Position numbers and translations under genes: made by a program. 64,000 nucleotides of DNA from JAEUIG01 sp046349775 (GTDB lineage Bacteria; Planctomycetota; Planctomycetia; Planctomycetales; Planctomycetaceae), in assembly GCA_046349775.1 (NCBI GenBank), contig JAXMBS010000029.1:1-64000 (forward strand), given 5' to 3'. Every line of letters begins with the position of its first letter. Position 1 is the first letter of the stretch. Of this stretch, positions 37,248 to 46,726 are shown piece after piece. Below the pieces are notes generated by a model, which saw only the letters and a list, made by a program, of their open reading frames with translations, was not told where the DNA came from and ran no database searches.

Positions 37248-38892
37248 ATGTTGGAGTGGAGAGACTTGACGGGCCGCTGGCTGCTCCTGCTGATTGTGTG
37301 TTCATCGCCGCTGCCGGCGGCGGACGAAGCTGCGCCCGACCGCACCGCGGCCGAGGTCGTTGCCGACGTGGATACGCTGATCCGGACCGGCTGGACGGAT
37401 AACGAGGTCACTCCGAGCCACACAGCCGACGACGCGGAATGGCTGCGGCGGGTGCACCTCGACCTGGTCGGGCATATTCCGTCCGTCGACACAACGCTGG
37501 CGTTTCTTGAAGACAAGTCGGACGACAAGCGCGCCCGGATGGCTGACGTGCTGCTCGAGGATCCGCACTGGGTGCGGAACTTCACGACGATCTGGACGAA
37601 TACGCTGATTGGCCAGGTCACGCCCCGACGGACCAGCCGCGCCGGGATGGAGAAGTTCCTCCGCGAGAGCTTCGCCCGCCGCCGTCCGTGGAACGACATC
37701 GTCTACGACCTGCTGACCGCGGAGGGAAACTTCGAGGAAAACGGCGCCGTCAATTTCCTGCTGGCGCAGTTGCAGGGGAACCCGCGGCGCGAGGACTACA
37801 CCGTGGAAGCGACGGCCCGGGCGTCGCGCATCCTGCTGGGGATGCAGGTGCAGTGCACGCAGTGCCACGACCATCCATTCAACTCGTGGAAGCAGGCGCA
37901 GTTCTGGGAGTTCGACAGTTTCTTCAAGCAGATCGTCCGCAACGACGTCGAACGCTACGACTCGAAATCGGGCCGGATGGTGGATGACTACTCGGAGCTC
38001 ACGTCGCGAGATTTCTCCGGCCCGGTGTACTACGAGACCCGCGCAGCCGAGATGAAGATCTCGTATCCGGCGTACTTCGGACGTGAGATCGATCGCAGCC
38101 CGTCCACGAATCGCCGCGCAGAGTTCGCCAAGCTGATCTGCCGCGACGATCCGTCGAAGCAGCTTGCCCGCGCCATGGTGAATCGGATGTGGGGGCACTT
38201 CTTCGGCTTCGGGTTCACCAAACCGGTCGACGACATGGGTCCGCACAATCCGCCGAGCCATCCCGAACTGCTGGACCGGCTGACGGATGAGTTCATCGCC
38301 GCGCATTACGACGTGCGACGGCTGTGCGGCTGGATCTGCAAGACCGAGGCGTACGGGCTCACCAGCCAGTTCAACGACAAGAACGGCGTCGATGACCCGG
38401 CGAACGGTGAAACGCCGCTGTTCAGCCACATGTATGTCAAGTCGCTGACGGCCGAGCAGCTCTACGATTCGCTGCTGATTGCCACGGGCGCGCATCAGGC
38501 GGGGCAGGCGGGATACGAGGAGGCGCAGGCTCAGCGCCAGCGCTGGCTCGGCGAATTTCTGCGGACGTTCGGAGGCGCGGACGATCAGGAACCGACCGTG
38601 TTTGCCGGCTCGATTCCGCAAGCGCTGATGCTGATGAACGGCGAACTCGTCAGCAAGGCGGTCGCCGCCGATTCCGGCAGCTACCTCGTGCGCCGTGCTG
38701 AACGACTCCCGCCTGCGCAATGAAAACCTGAAGATCCAGCGTCTGTACGTTTCGACGCTCGGCCGCCTGCCGACCCGTAAGGAAATTGGTCAGCTCGGCC
38801 TGTTCGTCAAATCGCATCCAAATCCGCTGCAGGCGTACCAGGATTTGTACTGGGCGCTGTTGAATTCGAACGAGTTTGTGGTGAATCACTGA
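37248..38892 (+). CDS. DUF1549/DUF1553 domain protein (one frame break)
   Basis: Starts at ATG 37248 with a signal peptide (WLLLLIVCSSPLPAADE). The DUF1549 part shows ADDAEWLRRVHLDLVGHIPS, FTTIWTNTLIGQ and the cytochrome-like motif CTQCHDHPFNSWKQ near residue 203. The DUF1553 part shows MVNRMWGHFFGFGFTKPVDD and MGPHNPPSHPELLDRLTDEF. The frame breaks near 38692 and resumes as LNDSRLRNENLKIQRLYVST up to NSNEFVVNH. Restored length is about 547 residues. It precedes a DUF1501 gene, the usual planctomycete pair. The pair is exported, and its function is unknown. Confidence 0.88.
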
Positions 38893-38951
38893 GAGGGTTG
38901 ATCCCGGCGCACCGCGATGGTTAATGGTTGATCGACACGCAGGAAACTCGA

Positions 38952-38999
38952 AACCGACGACCAGACAACCGACAACCGATTACCGACAACCGATAACCC
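38952..38999. repeat. word repeat, CCGACAACCGAT family
   Basis: A run of similar words ACCGACGACC, ACAACCGACAACCGATTACC and GACAACCGATAACC just before the DUF1501 start at 39006. It shares words with the element at 14950-15053. A weak opposite arm (GGTTAATGGTTGATCG) lies near 38917-38935. Confidence 0.6.
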
Positions 39000-39005
39000 A
39001 CCACC

Positions 39006-40280
39006 ATGCAACGCTCTCTTCCTCCCGGCATGTCGCGGCGACATTTCCTGAGCCATCTGGCGACGGGGAGTGCGACGGCTCTGGGCGCCTCGCACTTCCT
39101 GGAACATCTGCAGGCACACGCCGCGGACGTTCAGAAGAACCGCAAGGCCTGCATCCTGGTGTGGCTGGGAGGCGGCGCGCCGACGATCGACATGTGGGAC
39201 CTGAAGCCCGAGTCCAAAAACGGCGGCGAGTTCAAGCCGATCAGCACGGCCGGCGATCTGCAGATCTCGGAACATCTGCCGAAGATTGCACAGCAGATGG
39301 GTTCGCTGTCGGTCGTGCGGTCAATGAGCACGCGCGAAGCCGATCACGAGCGCGGCACCTATTACCTGCACACGGCATATGTGCCGAATCCAACGGTCGT
39401 GCATCCCACGTTCGGTTCCGTCGTGAGCTACGAACTGGCGAAGACGCGGCCGGAACTGGAGATCCCGGCGTTCATTTCGATCGGCGGCGGCAGCATGAGT
39501 CCCGGCTTTCTGGGGATGACGCACGCGCCATTCGTGGTCGATGCGCAGGGCCGCATTCAGAACGCCGAAATGGCCGGAATGGACCAGCAGCGGCTCGGAC
39601 AGCGGCTGGAAATCCTGGGAACGATCGAAGAGAGCTTCATCCAGTCGAAGCGCGGCGACGTTGGACAGGCCCATCGCGACGTCTACAAGAAGGCCGTCAA
39701 CCTGATGACGTCAAAGCAGATGGAGGCCTTCCAGGTCAATCGCGAAGGGGCGGAAGTCCGCGAGGCCTATGGCAGCACGCCGTTCGGCAACAGCCTGATC
39801 ATGGCGCGGCGGCTCGTCGAACAGGGCGTGCCATTTGTCGAGGTCCGCAATCCGAACGGTTGGGACCTGCATCAGGGCGTGTTCACGGCACTGCGGCAAA
39901 CGAATCTGCCGATGCTCGACAGCGGGATCGCAGGTCTCGTTGCCGATCTCAAGGACCGCGGCATGTTCGAGGACACTGTCGTCGTCTGCATGGGGGAATT
40001 CGGCCGCACACCGCGGATTAACGCCAACGTCGGCCGTGACCACTGGGCGGCGAGCTGGTCGGTGCTGATCGGCGGCGGCGGACTGCAGGGAGGTCAGGCG
40101 ATTGGCGCGACTGACAAGGACGGCCTCACGATCACGAGCGAAAGCTATCTGCCGGGGGATTTGTGGGCGACCGTCGCGCATGCCCTCAATATCCCACTGA
40201 GCACTGTGCACACCTCCACCCGCGGCCGCCCGATGAAAATCGCCAACGGCGGCAACCCGATCAAGCCGTTGCTGACTTAG
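39006..40280 (+). CDS. DUF1501 domain protein with Tat-like signal
   Basis: A 424-residue protein starting MQRSLPPGMSRRHFLSHLAT, where SRRHFLSHLATGSATALGA is a Tat-like export signal. DUF1501 blocks follow: ACILVWLGGGAPTIDMWDLK, SVVRSMSTREADHERGTYYL, VVVCMGEFGRTPRINANVGR and DHWAASWSVLIGGGGLQGGQ. It stands 113 bases after the DUF1549 gene, its usual partner, in the same direction. The fold resembles sulfatases and alkaline phosphatases, with His and Asp in a metal-site arrangement (DHW), but no activity is known. Confidence 0.92.
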   Translation: MQRSLPPGMSRRHFLSHLATGSATALGASHFLEHLQAHAADVQKNRKACILVWLGGGAPTIDMWDLKPESKNGGEFKPISTAGDLQISEHLPKIAQQMGSLSVVRSMSTREADHERGTYYLHTAYVPNPTVVHPTFGSVVSYELAKTRPELEIPAFISIGGGSMSPGFLGMTHAPFVVDAQGRIQNAEMAGMDQQRLGQRLEILGTIEESFIQSKRGDVGQAHRDVYKKAVNLMTSKQMEAFQVNREGAEVREAYGSTPFGNSLIMARRLVEQGVPFVEVRNPNGWDLHQGVFTALRQTNLPMLDSGIAGLVADLKDRGMFEDTVVVCMGEFGRTPRINANVGRDHWAASWSVLIGGGGLQGGQAIGATDKDGLTITSESYLPGDLWATVAHALNIPLSTVHTSTRGRPMKIANGGNPIKPLLT

Positions 40281-40413
40281 CGGTCGGCCGTCAGCTTTCA
40301 ACGATCAGAACGTGGCTGTGTGAAGCTCCTAAACCCTAAACGCTTAACGACCTCGCCGCTTGCCTGCTGACGTGCAACCGCCGGAACACGTGCCCGATCG
40401 GGATTCCCGCCCG

Positions 40414-40950
40414 ATGTCGGAGCTCCCGGTGCGCCCGCCGAGCGAGGAGTTCGTTCAGCAGTTCACCATCCACCAGCGGCGGCTGTACCTGTTCATCCTG
40501 TCGCAGCTCGCCAGCACGCAGGACGCCGAAGAGGTGCTGCAGGAGACGAACCTGATTATCTGGTCGAAGTACCACCAGTTCGACGTCACAACGAACTTCT
40601 TCGCGTGGTCTGCCCAGATCGCGACGTACGAGATTCTGAAGCACCGGCAGCGACAGCGTCGCGACAAGCTGCGGTTCAGCGACGAGTTTATTGAAACGGT
40701 CAGCCGCGACGTGATCGAGCATTCGGACGAGTTCGAGCGTCGCCGAGTCGCGCTCGAACAGTGCCTCCAGAAGCTGCGGCCGGGGGACCGTGAACTGATT
40801 CATCACCGCTATCAACCCGGCAATCGCGGGAAGCACGTTGCGGAAGACCTTGGTCGGCCGCCGAACTCGGTGTATCAAAGTCTCGGCCGGATTCGTCGCA
40901 CGTTGCTGGAGTGCATCCAGCGTCGGCTTGCCGCGGAGGCGCCCACATGA
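40414..40950 (+). CDS. ECF sigma factor, Rhodopirellula/Verrucomicrobium type
   Basis: About 178 residues from ATG 40414 (MSELPVRPPSEEFVQQFTIH); a TTG at 40360 would add 18 unlikely residues. Region 2 reads LYLFILSQLASTQDAEEVLQ then ETNLIIWSKYHQFDVTTNFF AWS-like aromatic block; region 4 reads HVAEDLGRPPNSVYQSLGRI. The pattern 'LFILSQ...DAEEVLQETN..iW.K' marks the sigma subgroup common in Rhodopirellula and Verrucomicrobia. Its stop overlaps the next start (ATGA), so translation is coupled with the anti-sigma-like/DUF1549 fusion. Confidence 0.9.
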   Translation: MSELPVRPPSEEFVQQFTIHQRRLYLFILSQLASTQDAEEVLQETNLIIWSKYHQFDVTTNFFAWSAQIATYEILKHRQRQRRDKLRFSDEFIETVSRDVIEHSDEFERRRVALEQCLQKLRPGDRELIHHRYQPGNRGKHVAEDLGRPPNSVYQSLGRIRRTLLECIQRRLAAEAPT

Positions 40951-43013
40951 CGCCGCAGGACCATCGCGAACTCCCGGAGCTGCTGGAGGCCCTCTGTGAG
41001 GAGCGGCTGTCGCCGGAGCAGCACGCGCGGCTGGACCGGCTGGTCGTGACCGACGCCGAGGCGCGGCGGCTGTATGTCGACTACATCGCGCTGCATGGCA
41101 TGCTCTCGTGGGATGTCGCGTCCGCCGCCAGCGGCAAATTCGTAGCGCTCGCTGCGGCTGCGGCAGCGGAAAAGCAACCGCTGCGTCGCCGGTCGACCCG
41201 CCTGACGCTGGGTGTGGCGGCCTTCGCGGCCTCATTCGCAGTGGCGCTCGCCGTCTGGTGGCTGCGGTCGCCTGCTCCGTCGAATGCAATGGTCCCGTCA
41301 CCGGACTCGATCGCCGATGGCCGCGGCAGCCCGGCTGTGGCGGCGCCGGTCGATCCCAAGATCGAAATCGGCGGCCCGCGGCGGACGGCAGCGATGCCGG
41401 AGCCAGCGCCCAAGTTGGAAGTCGCAGTCGGCCCAGGCGATTTCCGGCCCATCGACGTGCCGGTCGCCGCCGATGTCGTAACGGCGATCAACGAAGAGAT
41501 CGCCGCCGGCTGGCAGTCCGCCGAGGTGCAGCCCAGCCCGGTTGCCGACGATGCCGAATGGGTCCGCCGCGTGTACCTCGACCTGGCCGGACGAATTCCT
41601 TCCACGGTCGAAGCCGAGCTGTTCTTTGCAGACCCGTCCGCCGACAAGCGCGCACAGCTCGTCGAAGCGCTGCTCGACAGCCCCGAGACGGCCCGCAACT
41701 TTGCCACAGTCTGGACCAACCTGCTCATCGGCCGGACGGCGAATCCGGAACTGGACCGCGCCGCGCTGCAGCGGTTTCTCCAGGATCATTTCGCCGGCAA
41801 CCGGCCGTGGAGCGAAACCGTCGCGGCACTGATTACGGCCGAAGGATCGGCCCGGGAAAACGGCGCTGCGAATTTCCTCCTGGCGCATATGAACAACGAG
41901 GCGGTCCCGGCAACCGCCATCACGGCCCGTTGCTTTCTGGGCATGCAGGTGCAGTGCACGCAATGCCACGCGCATCCGTTCTACAAAGAGTGGGGCCAGG
42001 AGGAATTCTGGGAGCTGAACAGCTTCTTCCAGCAGACGGCTGTGGAACGCAAGCCGTCTGCCGGTGGCGGCCCGATGACGCTCGCGCTGGCCACGCGCGA
42101 TGCGGGAGGTCCGACGTATTACGAAAACCGCAACGGCGAGATGAAGGTCGCGTTCCCGAAATTCGCCAATACGGAGATTGATCCCGGCAAGACGACAAAT
42201 CGACGGCACGAGCTCGCGCGACTGCTCGTCGCCGGCGATCACCCGCAGCTCGCGCGGGCGTTCATCAACCGGACCTGGGCGCACTTCTTTGGTTACGGGT
42301 TCACGAATCCTGTCGACGACATGGGACCGCACAACCCGCCGACGCATCCCGCACTGCTGAACCGATTGGCGGACGAGTTCGTCATGAACCACTACGACGT
42401 TCGGGCGGTGTTTCGGGCGATCTGCAATTCGATGCCGTATCAACTCACAAGCCGGTCGGTCGCCGACCAGGTCGTAGACGACCCGTCGCAGGGAGATCCG
42501 CCGCTGTTCAGCCGGATGTATCTCAAGCCGCTGACTGCGGAGCAGCTTTATGATTCGCTGCAGGTCGCGACGCTGGCCGAAGCGCGGCCCGGCGCCGCGC
42601 TCGCGAATACCACCGCGCAGCGCCAGAACTGGATGGGCCAGTTCTTCACGGCCGAGCCAACCGAGGAGAACTGCGAGTCGACGACGTTCGACGGCACGCT
42701 GCCGCAGGCGCTGTCGATGATGAACGGCGACCTGGTGACGCACGCCGTCAGCGCCGCGGCCGATACGCGGCTGGCGGCGATTGAATCCGAATCACCGGAC
42801 GAATCGGAGAGAATCCGGCGGATCTGTCTGGCGACGCTGTCGCGGTATCCGTCGCGTGAGGAACTCGACCGGCTGCGGGAAGCGATCCGGCACGACGTCC
42901 GCCAGCAGGTGCAGTCCGGCCGGGTCGGCAATGCCCGTGACGCGCTGCGCGAGGCACTGCGCGACGTGTACTGGGCATACCTCAACTCGGCCGAGTTCAC
43001 CGTCAATCACTGA
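40947..43013 (+). CDS. anti-sigma-like N-terminus fused to DUF1549/DUF1553
   Basis: About 688 residues from ATG 40947, overlapping the sigma stop by four bases. Residues 1-60 (LPELLEALCEERLSPEQHAR, LVVTDAEARRLYVDYIALHG) match the cytoplasmic part of planctomycete FecR-like anti-sigma proteins. One membrane segment (LGVAAFAASFAVALAVWWL) lies near residues 88-107. The DUF1549/DUF1553 part follows: ADDAEWVRRVYLDLAGRIPS, FATVWTNLLIGR, CTQCHAHPFYKEW near residue 337, and FINRTWAHFFGYGFTNPVDD. The C-terminus ends YWAYLNSAEFTVNH like its relatives. The fusion puts a sigma-binding domain and a DUF1549 domain on opposite sides of the membrane, which suggests a direct sensing role. Confidence 0.88.
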   Translation: MTPQDHRELPELLEALCEERLSPEQHARLDRLVVTDAEARRLYVDYIALHGMLSWDVASAASGKFVALAAAAAAEKQPLRRRSTRLTLGVAAFAASFAVALAVWWLRSPAPSNAMVPSPDSIADGRGSPAVAAPVDPKIEIGGPRRTAAMPEPAPKLEVAVGPGDFRPIDVPVAADVVTAINEEIAAGWQSAEVQPSPVADDAEWVRRVYLDLAGRIPSTVEAELFFADPSADKRAQLVEALLDSPETARNFATVWTNLLIGRTANPELDRAALQRFLQDHFAGNRPWSETVAALITAEGSARENGAANFLLAHMNNEAVPATAITARCFLGMQVQCTQCHAHPFYKEWGQEEFWELNSFFQQTAVERKPSAGGGPMTLALATRDAGGPTYYENRNGEMKVAFPKFANTEIDPGKTTNRRHELARLLVAGDHPQLARAFINRTWAHFFGYGFTNPVDDMGPHNPPTHPALLNRLADEFVMNHYDVRAVFRAICNSMPYQLTSRSVADQVVDDPSQGDPPLFSRMYLKPLTAEQLYDSLQVATLAEARPGAALANTTAQRQNWMGQFFTAEPTEENCESTTFDGTLPQALSMMNGDLVTHAVSAAADTRLAAIESESPDESERIRRICLATLSRYPSREELDRLREAIRHDVRQQVQSGRVGNARDALREALRDVYWAYLNSAEFTVNH

Positions 43014-43118
43014 CGGAGCGGTCAGCCGTCAGTTGTCAGCGGTCAGTTGCGGATGCCCGTGTGGAAGGCTGCGCACATTCCTCTTCGCGGTGTCGGCGGA
43101 TCAATCTAGACTCCGTAC

Positions 43119-44066
43119 ATGATCACCCGCTTGAGACTCGCAGGGCGCTGTTTCTGGATTGTCGCAATTTTGCTCGTCCTGAAGGCGCCCGCGTATGCCG
43201 GCGAACCGCAGCTCGATGCGCAGCGGGCGTTCGGGTATCTGACGGAGATCTGCAAGATCGGGCCGCGGATCAGCGGCAGTGAGGGGATGACGCGGCAGCG
43301 AGAACTGCTCGAAGCGCATTTCACAAAACTGGGGGCGACCATCGGCTACCAGGAGTTCGACGCCGTGCATCCGCAGACCGGTGCGCCGGTCCGGCTGGCG
43401 AACATGATCGTCTCCTGGCATCCGGAGACGACGTCCCGGGTGCTGCTGGCGTGTCATTACGACACGCGGCCGTTTCCCGATCAGGATCCGAATCCGGCAT
43501 ACCGTACGCGGCCATTCCTGGGGGCGAACGACGGCGCCAGCGGCGTCGCGCTGTTCATGGAGCTCGGGCACCATCTGCCGACTGCCCCGACGAAGTACGG
43601 CGTCGACTTCATTTTGTTCGATGCGGAGGAGCTGATCTACAGTGATCGCGACAAGTATTTCCTCGGCTCGACGTACTTCGCGACGCAGTACCGCGACGCG
43701 CCTCCCGAACATCAGTACGTCTGCGGCGTGCTGGTCGACATGATCGGCGACAAGGATCTCCACATTTTTCAGGAACAGAACAGCCTGAAGCATGCGCCCA
43801 CGCTGACCCGCAGCCTGTGGGCCGCTGCGGCCCGCGCCGGCCTCAAGAAGGAATTCATTCCCCGTCCCAAGCATGAAGTCCGCGACGACCATCTGCCGCT
43901 GAATGAGATCGCCAAAATTCCGACGTGCGATGTCATCGACTTCGATTACCCGTACTGGCATACCCGCAATGACGTGCCGGCGGCCTGCTCCGGAGCGTCG
44001 CTCGTGAAAGTCGGCCGGGTGCTTCTCGACTGGTTGCCGCAAGTGCCGGCCGATCCGGGCAAGTGA
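43119..44066 (+). CDS. M28 family peptidase (glutaminyl cyclase-like)
   Basis: A 315-residue protein with a signal peptide (CFWIVAILLVLKAPAYAG). The zinc-peptidase blocks appear in order: LLACHYDTRPFPDQDP near residue 107, GANDGASGVALFMELG near residue 135, FILFDAEEL near residue 165 and VDMIGDKDLHIF near residue 204, and finally DYPYWHTRNDVPAACSG near residue 272. Length and the pattern DYPYWHT resemble bacterial and eukaryotic glutaminyl-peptide cyclotransferases, which close N-terminal glutamine, more than aminopeptidases. The two activities cannot be told apart from sequence alone. It acts in the envelope. Confidence 0.88.
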   Translation: MITRLRLAGRCFWIVAILLVLKAPAYAGEPQLDAQRAFGYLTEICKIGPRISGSEGMTRQRELLEAHFTKLGATIGYQEFDAVHPQTGAPVRLANMIVSWHPETTSRVLLACHYDTRPFPDQDPNPAYRTRPFLGANDGASGVALFMELGHHLPTAPTKYGVDFILFDAEELIYSDRDKYFLGSTYFATQYRDAPPEHQYVCGVLVDMIGDKDLHIFQEQNSLKHAPTLTRSLWAAAARAGLKKEFIPRPKHEVRDDHLPLNEIAKIPTCDVIDFDYPYWHTRNDVPAACSGASLVKVGRVLLDWLPQVPADPGK

Positions 44067-44373
44067 CGGCAATTCAGCTTCTGCACCGCTCTGAGTGCCA
44101 CGGGCTTTGCCCGTGCCACTTGCATTGATGCGGAATTGCGACAGGCACTGGCAAAGCCAGCGGCTCCCGCCTGAATTCCCAAAATCTCTTCAGGCGGCAG
44201 AAACATTCTCCAGGTTTCTCCGCTTCAGATACCTAGAAGGGGGTCAAACGACTTCCTGAAACCCACGCAGAGTAGCGATCGTCGGACAAGTCGATACGTC
44301 CTGGATCGCCCGCCACACCCATCGTTTGTTGCGAAGGGCGTGCCACCCTGCGAAGAACATCTGGAGAACTGCG
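44067..44373. other. intergenic region with palindromic repeats
   Basis: No gene seen. It holds the hairpin elements at 44094-44120 and about 44146-44167, then a stretch leading to the promoter of the next gene. GGAG lies eight bases upstream of the ATG at 44374. Confidence 0.5.
44094..44120. repeat. near-perfect palindrome, GTGCCACGGGC family
   Basis: AGTGCCACGGGC, loop TTT, GCCCGTGCCACT: 11 of 12 pairs match. A second small hairpin, CTGGC-AAA-GCCAG with flanking GGCA, lies about 30 bases downstream. The core words recur in other gaps of this window. Confidence 0.65.
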
Positions 44374-44961
44374 ATGAGACTCTTCACTCACATTTTGACG
44401 TGCAGCGTGATGGCCGCTTCCCTGTGGAGCACTTCGTCCGCCTCGGCCGGCGGTTGCTTCGGCGGCTTGTGTCACGGGTCATGGGGCGGCTGGAATGGTT
44501 ACTCGCGGCCCTACTACTCGACCCCCAGTTACTACAACTCGGGCTACTACAACTCGGGCTACTACAACAACGGCTACTACAACACGACCTACACTGCGCC
44601 GGTCGCGCCGGTGGCTCCTGCGGCTCCTGTCGCGCCTCCGCCGGTGGCGGTCCCCAGTGGTGCAAAGATCACGTTGGCCGGACACTTCGGTACCGACGGC
44701 GACGCTTGCCTGCGGATTGGCGACGTGAAGTTGCCGATGAACGTCGAAGCCTGGTCGCCGACTGGCATCGTGGCGACGCTGCCGGCGCTCAAGTTGCAGG
44801 AGCCGCAGCGTGCGAACATTGAGGTTGTTTCGTTCGGCGGTCGTTCGGAGTTGATCCCCGTCATCCTGAGTCCGGCGCCGCGGCTGGTGGTGTTGGAAGA
44901 AGGTCCGACCGGCGGCAACGGGATTGTCACCACTCCCGCGACCGTGGTTTCTGTGAAGTAA
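44374..44961 (+). CDS. secreted Tyr/Asn/Gly-rich protein with IPT/TIG-like domain
   Basis: A 195-residue protein with a signal peptide (MRLFTHILTCSVMAASLWST). Residues about 44-70 are tandem Tyr/Asn/Gly repeats, YYNSGYYNSGYYNNGYYN. A Pro/Ala/Val linker (APVAPVAPAAPVAPPPVAVP) follows. The last 110 residues, KITLAGHFGTDGDACLRIGD onward with VEAWSPTGIVATLPAL, fit an IPT/TIG immunoglobulin-like fold. No enzyme motif is seen. It ends with a strong intrinsic terminator at 44988, so it is a single-gene unit. It may be a surface or cell-wall component; this is inference. Confidence 0.8.
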   Translation: MRLFTHILTCSVMAASLWSTSSASAGGCFGGLCHGSWGGWNGYSRPYYSTPSYYNSGYYNSGYYNNGYYNTTYTAPVAPVAPAAPVAPPPVAVPSGAKITLAGHFGTDGDACLRIGDVKLPMNVEAWSPTGIVATLPALKLQEPQRANIEVVSFGGRSELIPVILSPAPRLVVLEEGPTGGNGIVTTPATVVSVK

Positions 44962-44987
44962 GCGTGCTAGGAAAGTCGGTCATCATC

Positions 44988-45023
44988 ACCCCGGCTGCTG
45001 CAGAGCAGCCGGGGTGTTTTTTT
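44988..45023 (+). terminator. intrinsic terminator
   Basis: Perfect 12-base stem ACCCCGGCTGCT/AGCAGCCGGGGT with loop GCAG, followed by GTTTTTTTG. It ends the Tyr/Asn-rich protein gene and may also serve the convergent M81 peptidase gene, whose stop is at 45067. Confidence 0.9.
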
Positions 45024-45066
45024 GCGATCGCTCATGCCCACGGACGGACCTTCGCGGGGTTGGCGT

Positions 45067-46563
45067 TTATTGTGCATTCGCCCGCGGCGTCCATTGCGTC
45101 TCGCGCTCAAAGGGATACAGCGGCCGCCGACGCAGGTGATACGTCAGACTTTCGATGTCCGCCGTCGTCGATCCCGGCGTGTTGACACGCAGAATGCTGG
45201 GGCAGACCGGCCGATACGCCGCCAGCGGCGCATTCACGCCCTTGGCCACGATGTACTGGAATCGGCGCGGATCGACACCGAAGTCCGTCAACTGGTGCAG
45301 GCTGAAGGGGACCATTCGCTGTGACGTGAGCATGAGCGTCAGCCCTGTCGCCGTCTCGACGATTGCCGTCCGCCCCTGGTCGTAGTGCCGGATGCCGCCG
45401 TGCCGCGCTTCCGGCTCCTCGAACTTGCCGTCGGCCAGTTTCAACACTTTGAATTCCGCTTCCAGAGGCGGTCCGTGCAGTGAGTCGGTTTGCCCGCCGA
45501 CACGCATCTTCAGGGTGGCGCCGACGCCGGCGGTCTCCGCCTGACGCACCGCTGCGGGGTCGCTCAGGCAGGCGAACGCCGGTCCGAGCTGGCGACGATG
45601 CAGCTCGTGAACGAGGGTCGTGCCGTCGGCGGCCGAACCGCCGCCGACCTTGTCGCCCATATCCAGGAGACAGACCGGTCCCGGCAGCGTCCGCGCTTGT
45701 TCGATACCGTCCGCCGGTGAAATCAGGTTCGCGACAAATTCCGCGCGCCGTTCCCACAACTGCGAGCCAAGTTCGGCCGCCGACCGCTCCGCCAGCGCGC
45801 GGTCGCCATCGGCGACGACGAGGACCGCCGAGCCCATTTCCGGCACGTCGGCATAGGGAAATCCGAGAAACAGGCTCGCGGACAGAATCCCGGGTCGATG
45901 CCGCACCGCTTCCATCGTCCGGCAGAACGACAGGCATGGCTCCTCGTCCGTGCATTGCTTGTCGATGTTCATCACCATCGGCGGAAATGCGGCCGCGACG
46001 ACAGGCCGGATTTCGCCGCGCAGCGACCGCGCCATCAGGGCCGCCGCTTCGAGTCCTCGCGCACGCTGGTCGATATGCGGGTTGGTGCGGTACGCCGTCA
46101 GCGCGTTCACTGCCGAGACCATGGCCGGCGAGAGGTTCGCGTGTGGATCGGCTGTGCTGATGATCGGCAGTTTGCCGCCGACCTTGTCGCGCACCGCACA
46201 CATCCAGTCGCCGTCGACGTCGCGAATGCTGGCGCTGACGGTTGCGCCGTGCGGCGCGAGCAGCAGGCCATCCAGCGGACCGGCGGCAGCGAGCGCGGCC
46301 AACAGGCGTGACTTGAGTGTGGCGTAAGTGTCGTCCGTCACGAGGCCGAACGGCAGCGCCCGCGCGGCGAAGATCGGCTCGGCGTCGATTCCCGCCTCGT
46401 GCAGACCGGCGAACATCCCGCCCACTTCGTGCGCCGTGTCGGCGAACGCCGCGCGAATCGGCTCTCCGGTCAGCAGCAGGTTCTCTTCAAAATGCCGCAG
46501 CGTGGTTGCCTCGGCGATGAAAGTATTCGTTTCCTGCAGCAGCGTAATGATCCCGACGCGCAT
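45067..46563 (-). CDS. M81 family metallopeptidase (MlrC-like)
   Basis: About 498 residues from the ATG giving MRVGIITLLQETNTFIAEAT. The N-terminal block RVGIITLLQETNTF and LDGLLLAPHGATVSASIRDV are typical of the DUF1485/M81 family, as are ISTADPHANLSPAM and the C-terminal LLDMGDKVGGGSAADGTTLV. MlrC degrades linear microcystin; most relatives have unknown substrates, so the name only marks the family. No signal peptide. It is divergent from the RraA-like gene, and a word-repeat tract (46587-46630) lies between the two. Confidence 0.9.
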   Translation of the reverse strand: MRVGIITLLQETNTFIAEATTLRHFEENLLLTGEPIRAAFADTAHEVGGMFAGLHEAGIDAEPIFAARALPFGLVTDDTYATLKSRLLAALAAAGPLDGLLLAPHGATVSASIRDVDGDWMCAVRDKVGGKLPIISTADPHANLSPAMVSAVNALTAYRTNPHIDQRARGLEAAALMARSLRGEIRPVVAAAFPPMVMNIDKQCTDEEPCLSFCRTMEAVRHRPGILSASLFLGFPYADVPEMGSAVLVVADGDRALAERSAAELGSQLWERRAEFVANLISPADGIEQARTLPGPVCLLDMGDKVGGGSAADGTTLVHELHRRQLGPAFACLSDPAAVRQAETAGVGATLKMRVGGQTDSLHGPPLEAEFKVLKLADGKFEEPEARHGGIRHYDQGRTAIVETATGLTLMLTSQRMVPFSLHQLTDFGVDPRRFQYIVAKGVNAPLAAYRPVCPSILRVNTPGSTTADIESLTYHLRRRPLYPFERETQWTPRANAQ

Positions 46564-46586
46564 GGCTGTTCTCGCACTCCCACCTG

Positions 46587-46630
46587 GACACCAAACGACC
46601 AAACGACCAAACACCAAACGACCAAACGCC
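46587..46630. repeat. tandem CCAAACGA words
   Basis: About five near-identical units, ACACCAAACGACCAAACGAC then CAAACACCAAACGACCAAAC, between two divergent genes. They are the same words as in the right arm of the element at 27867-27965, but no opposite arm is seen here. Confidence 0.65.
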
Positions 46631-46726
46631 AGCGGTCATCGTACCGGCTTGTCCCCTGCGCATCACTCGGTACAGTGGAACGCGGCCGCCGTTCGCCCCT
46701 AAACCAGTCCCACGATTGAGTCTCCC

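Noticed and set aside
43018..43048. GTCAGTTGTCAGC words as a regulator site
   Set aside because: Similar words occur at 32227 and 40281, but only one arm is visible in each and nothing ties them to a regulator; noted only as low-complexity repeats.
46587..46630. Possible CRISPR from regular CCAAACGA units
   Set aside because: Units are 7-9 bases with no spacers and no cas genes nearby.
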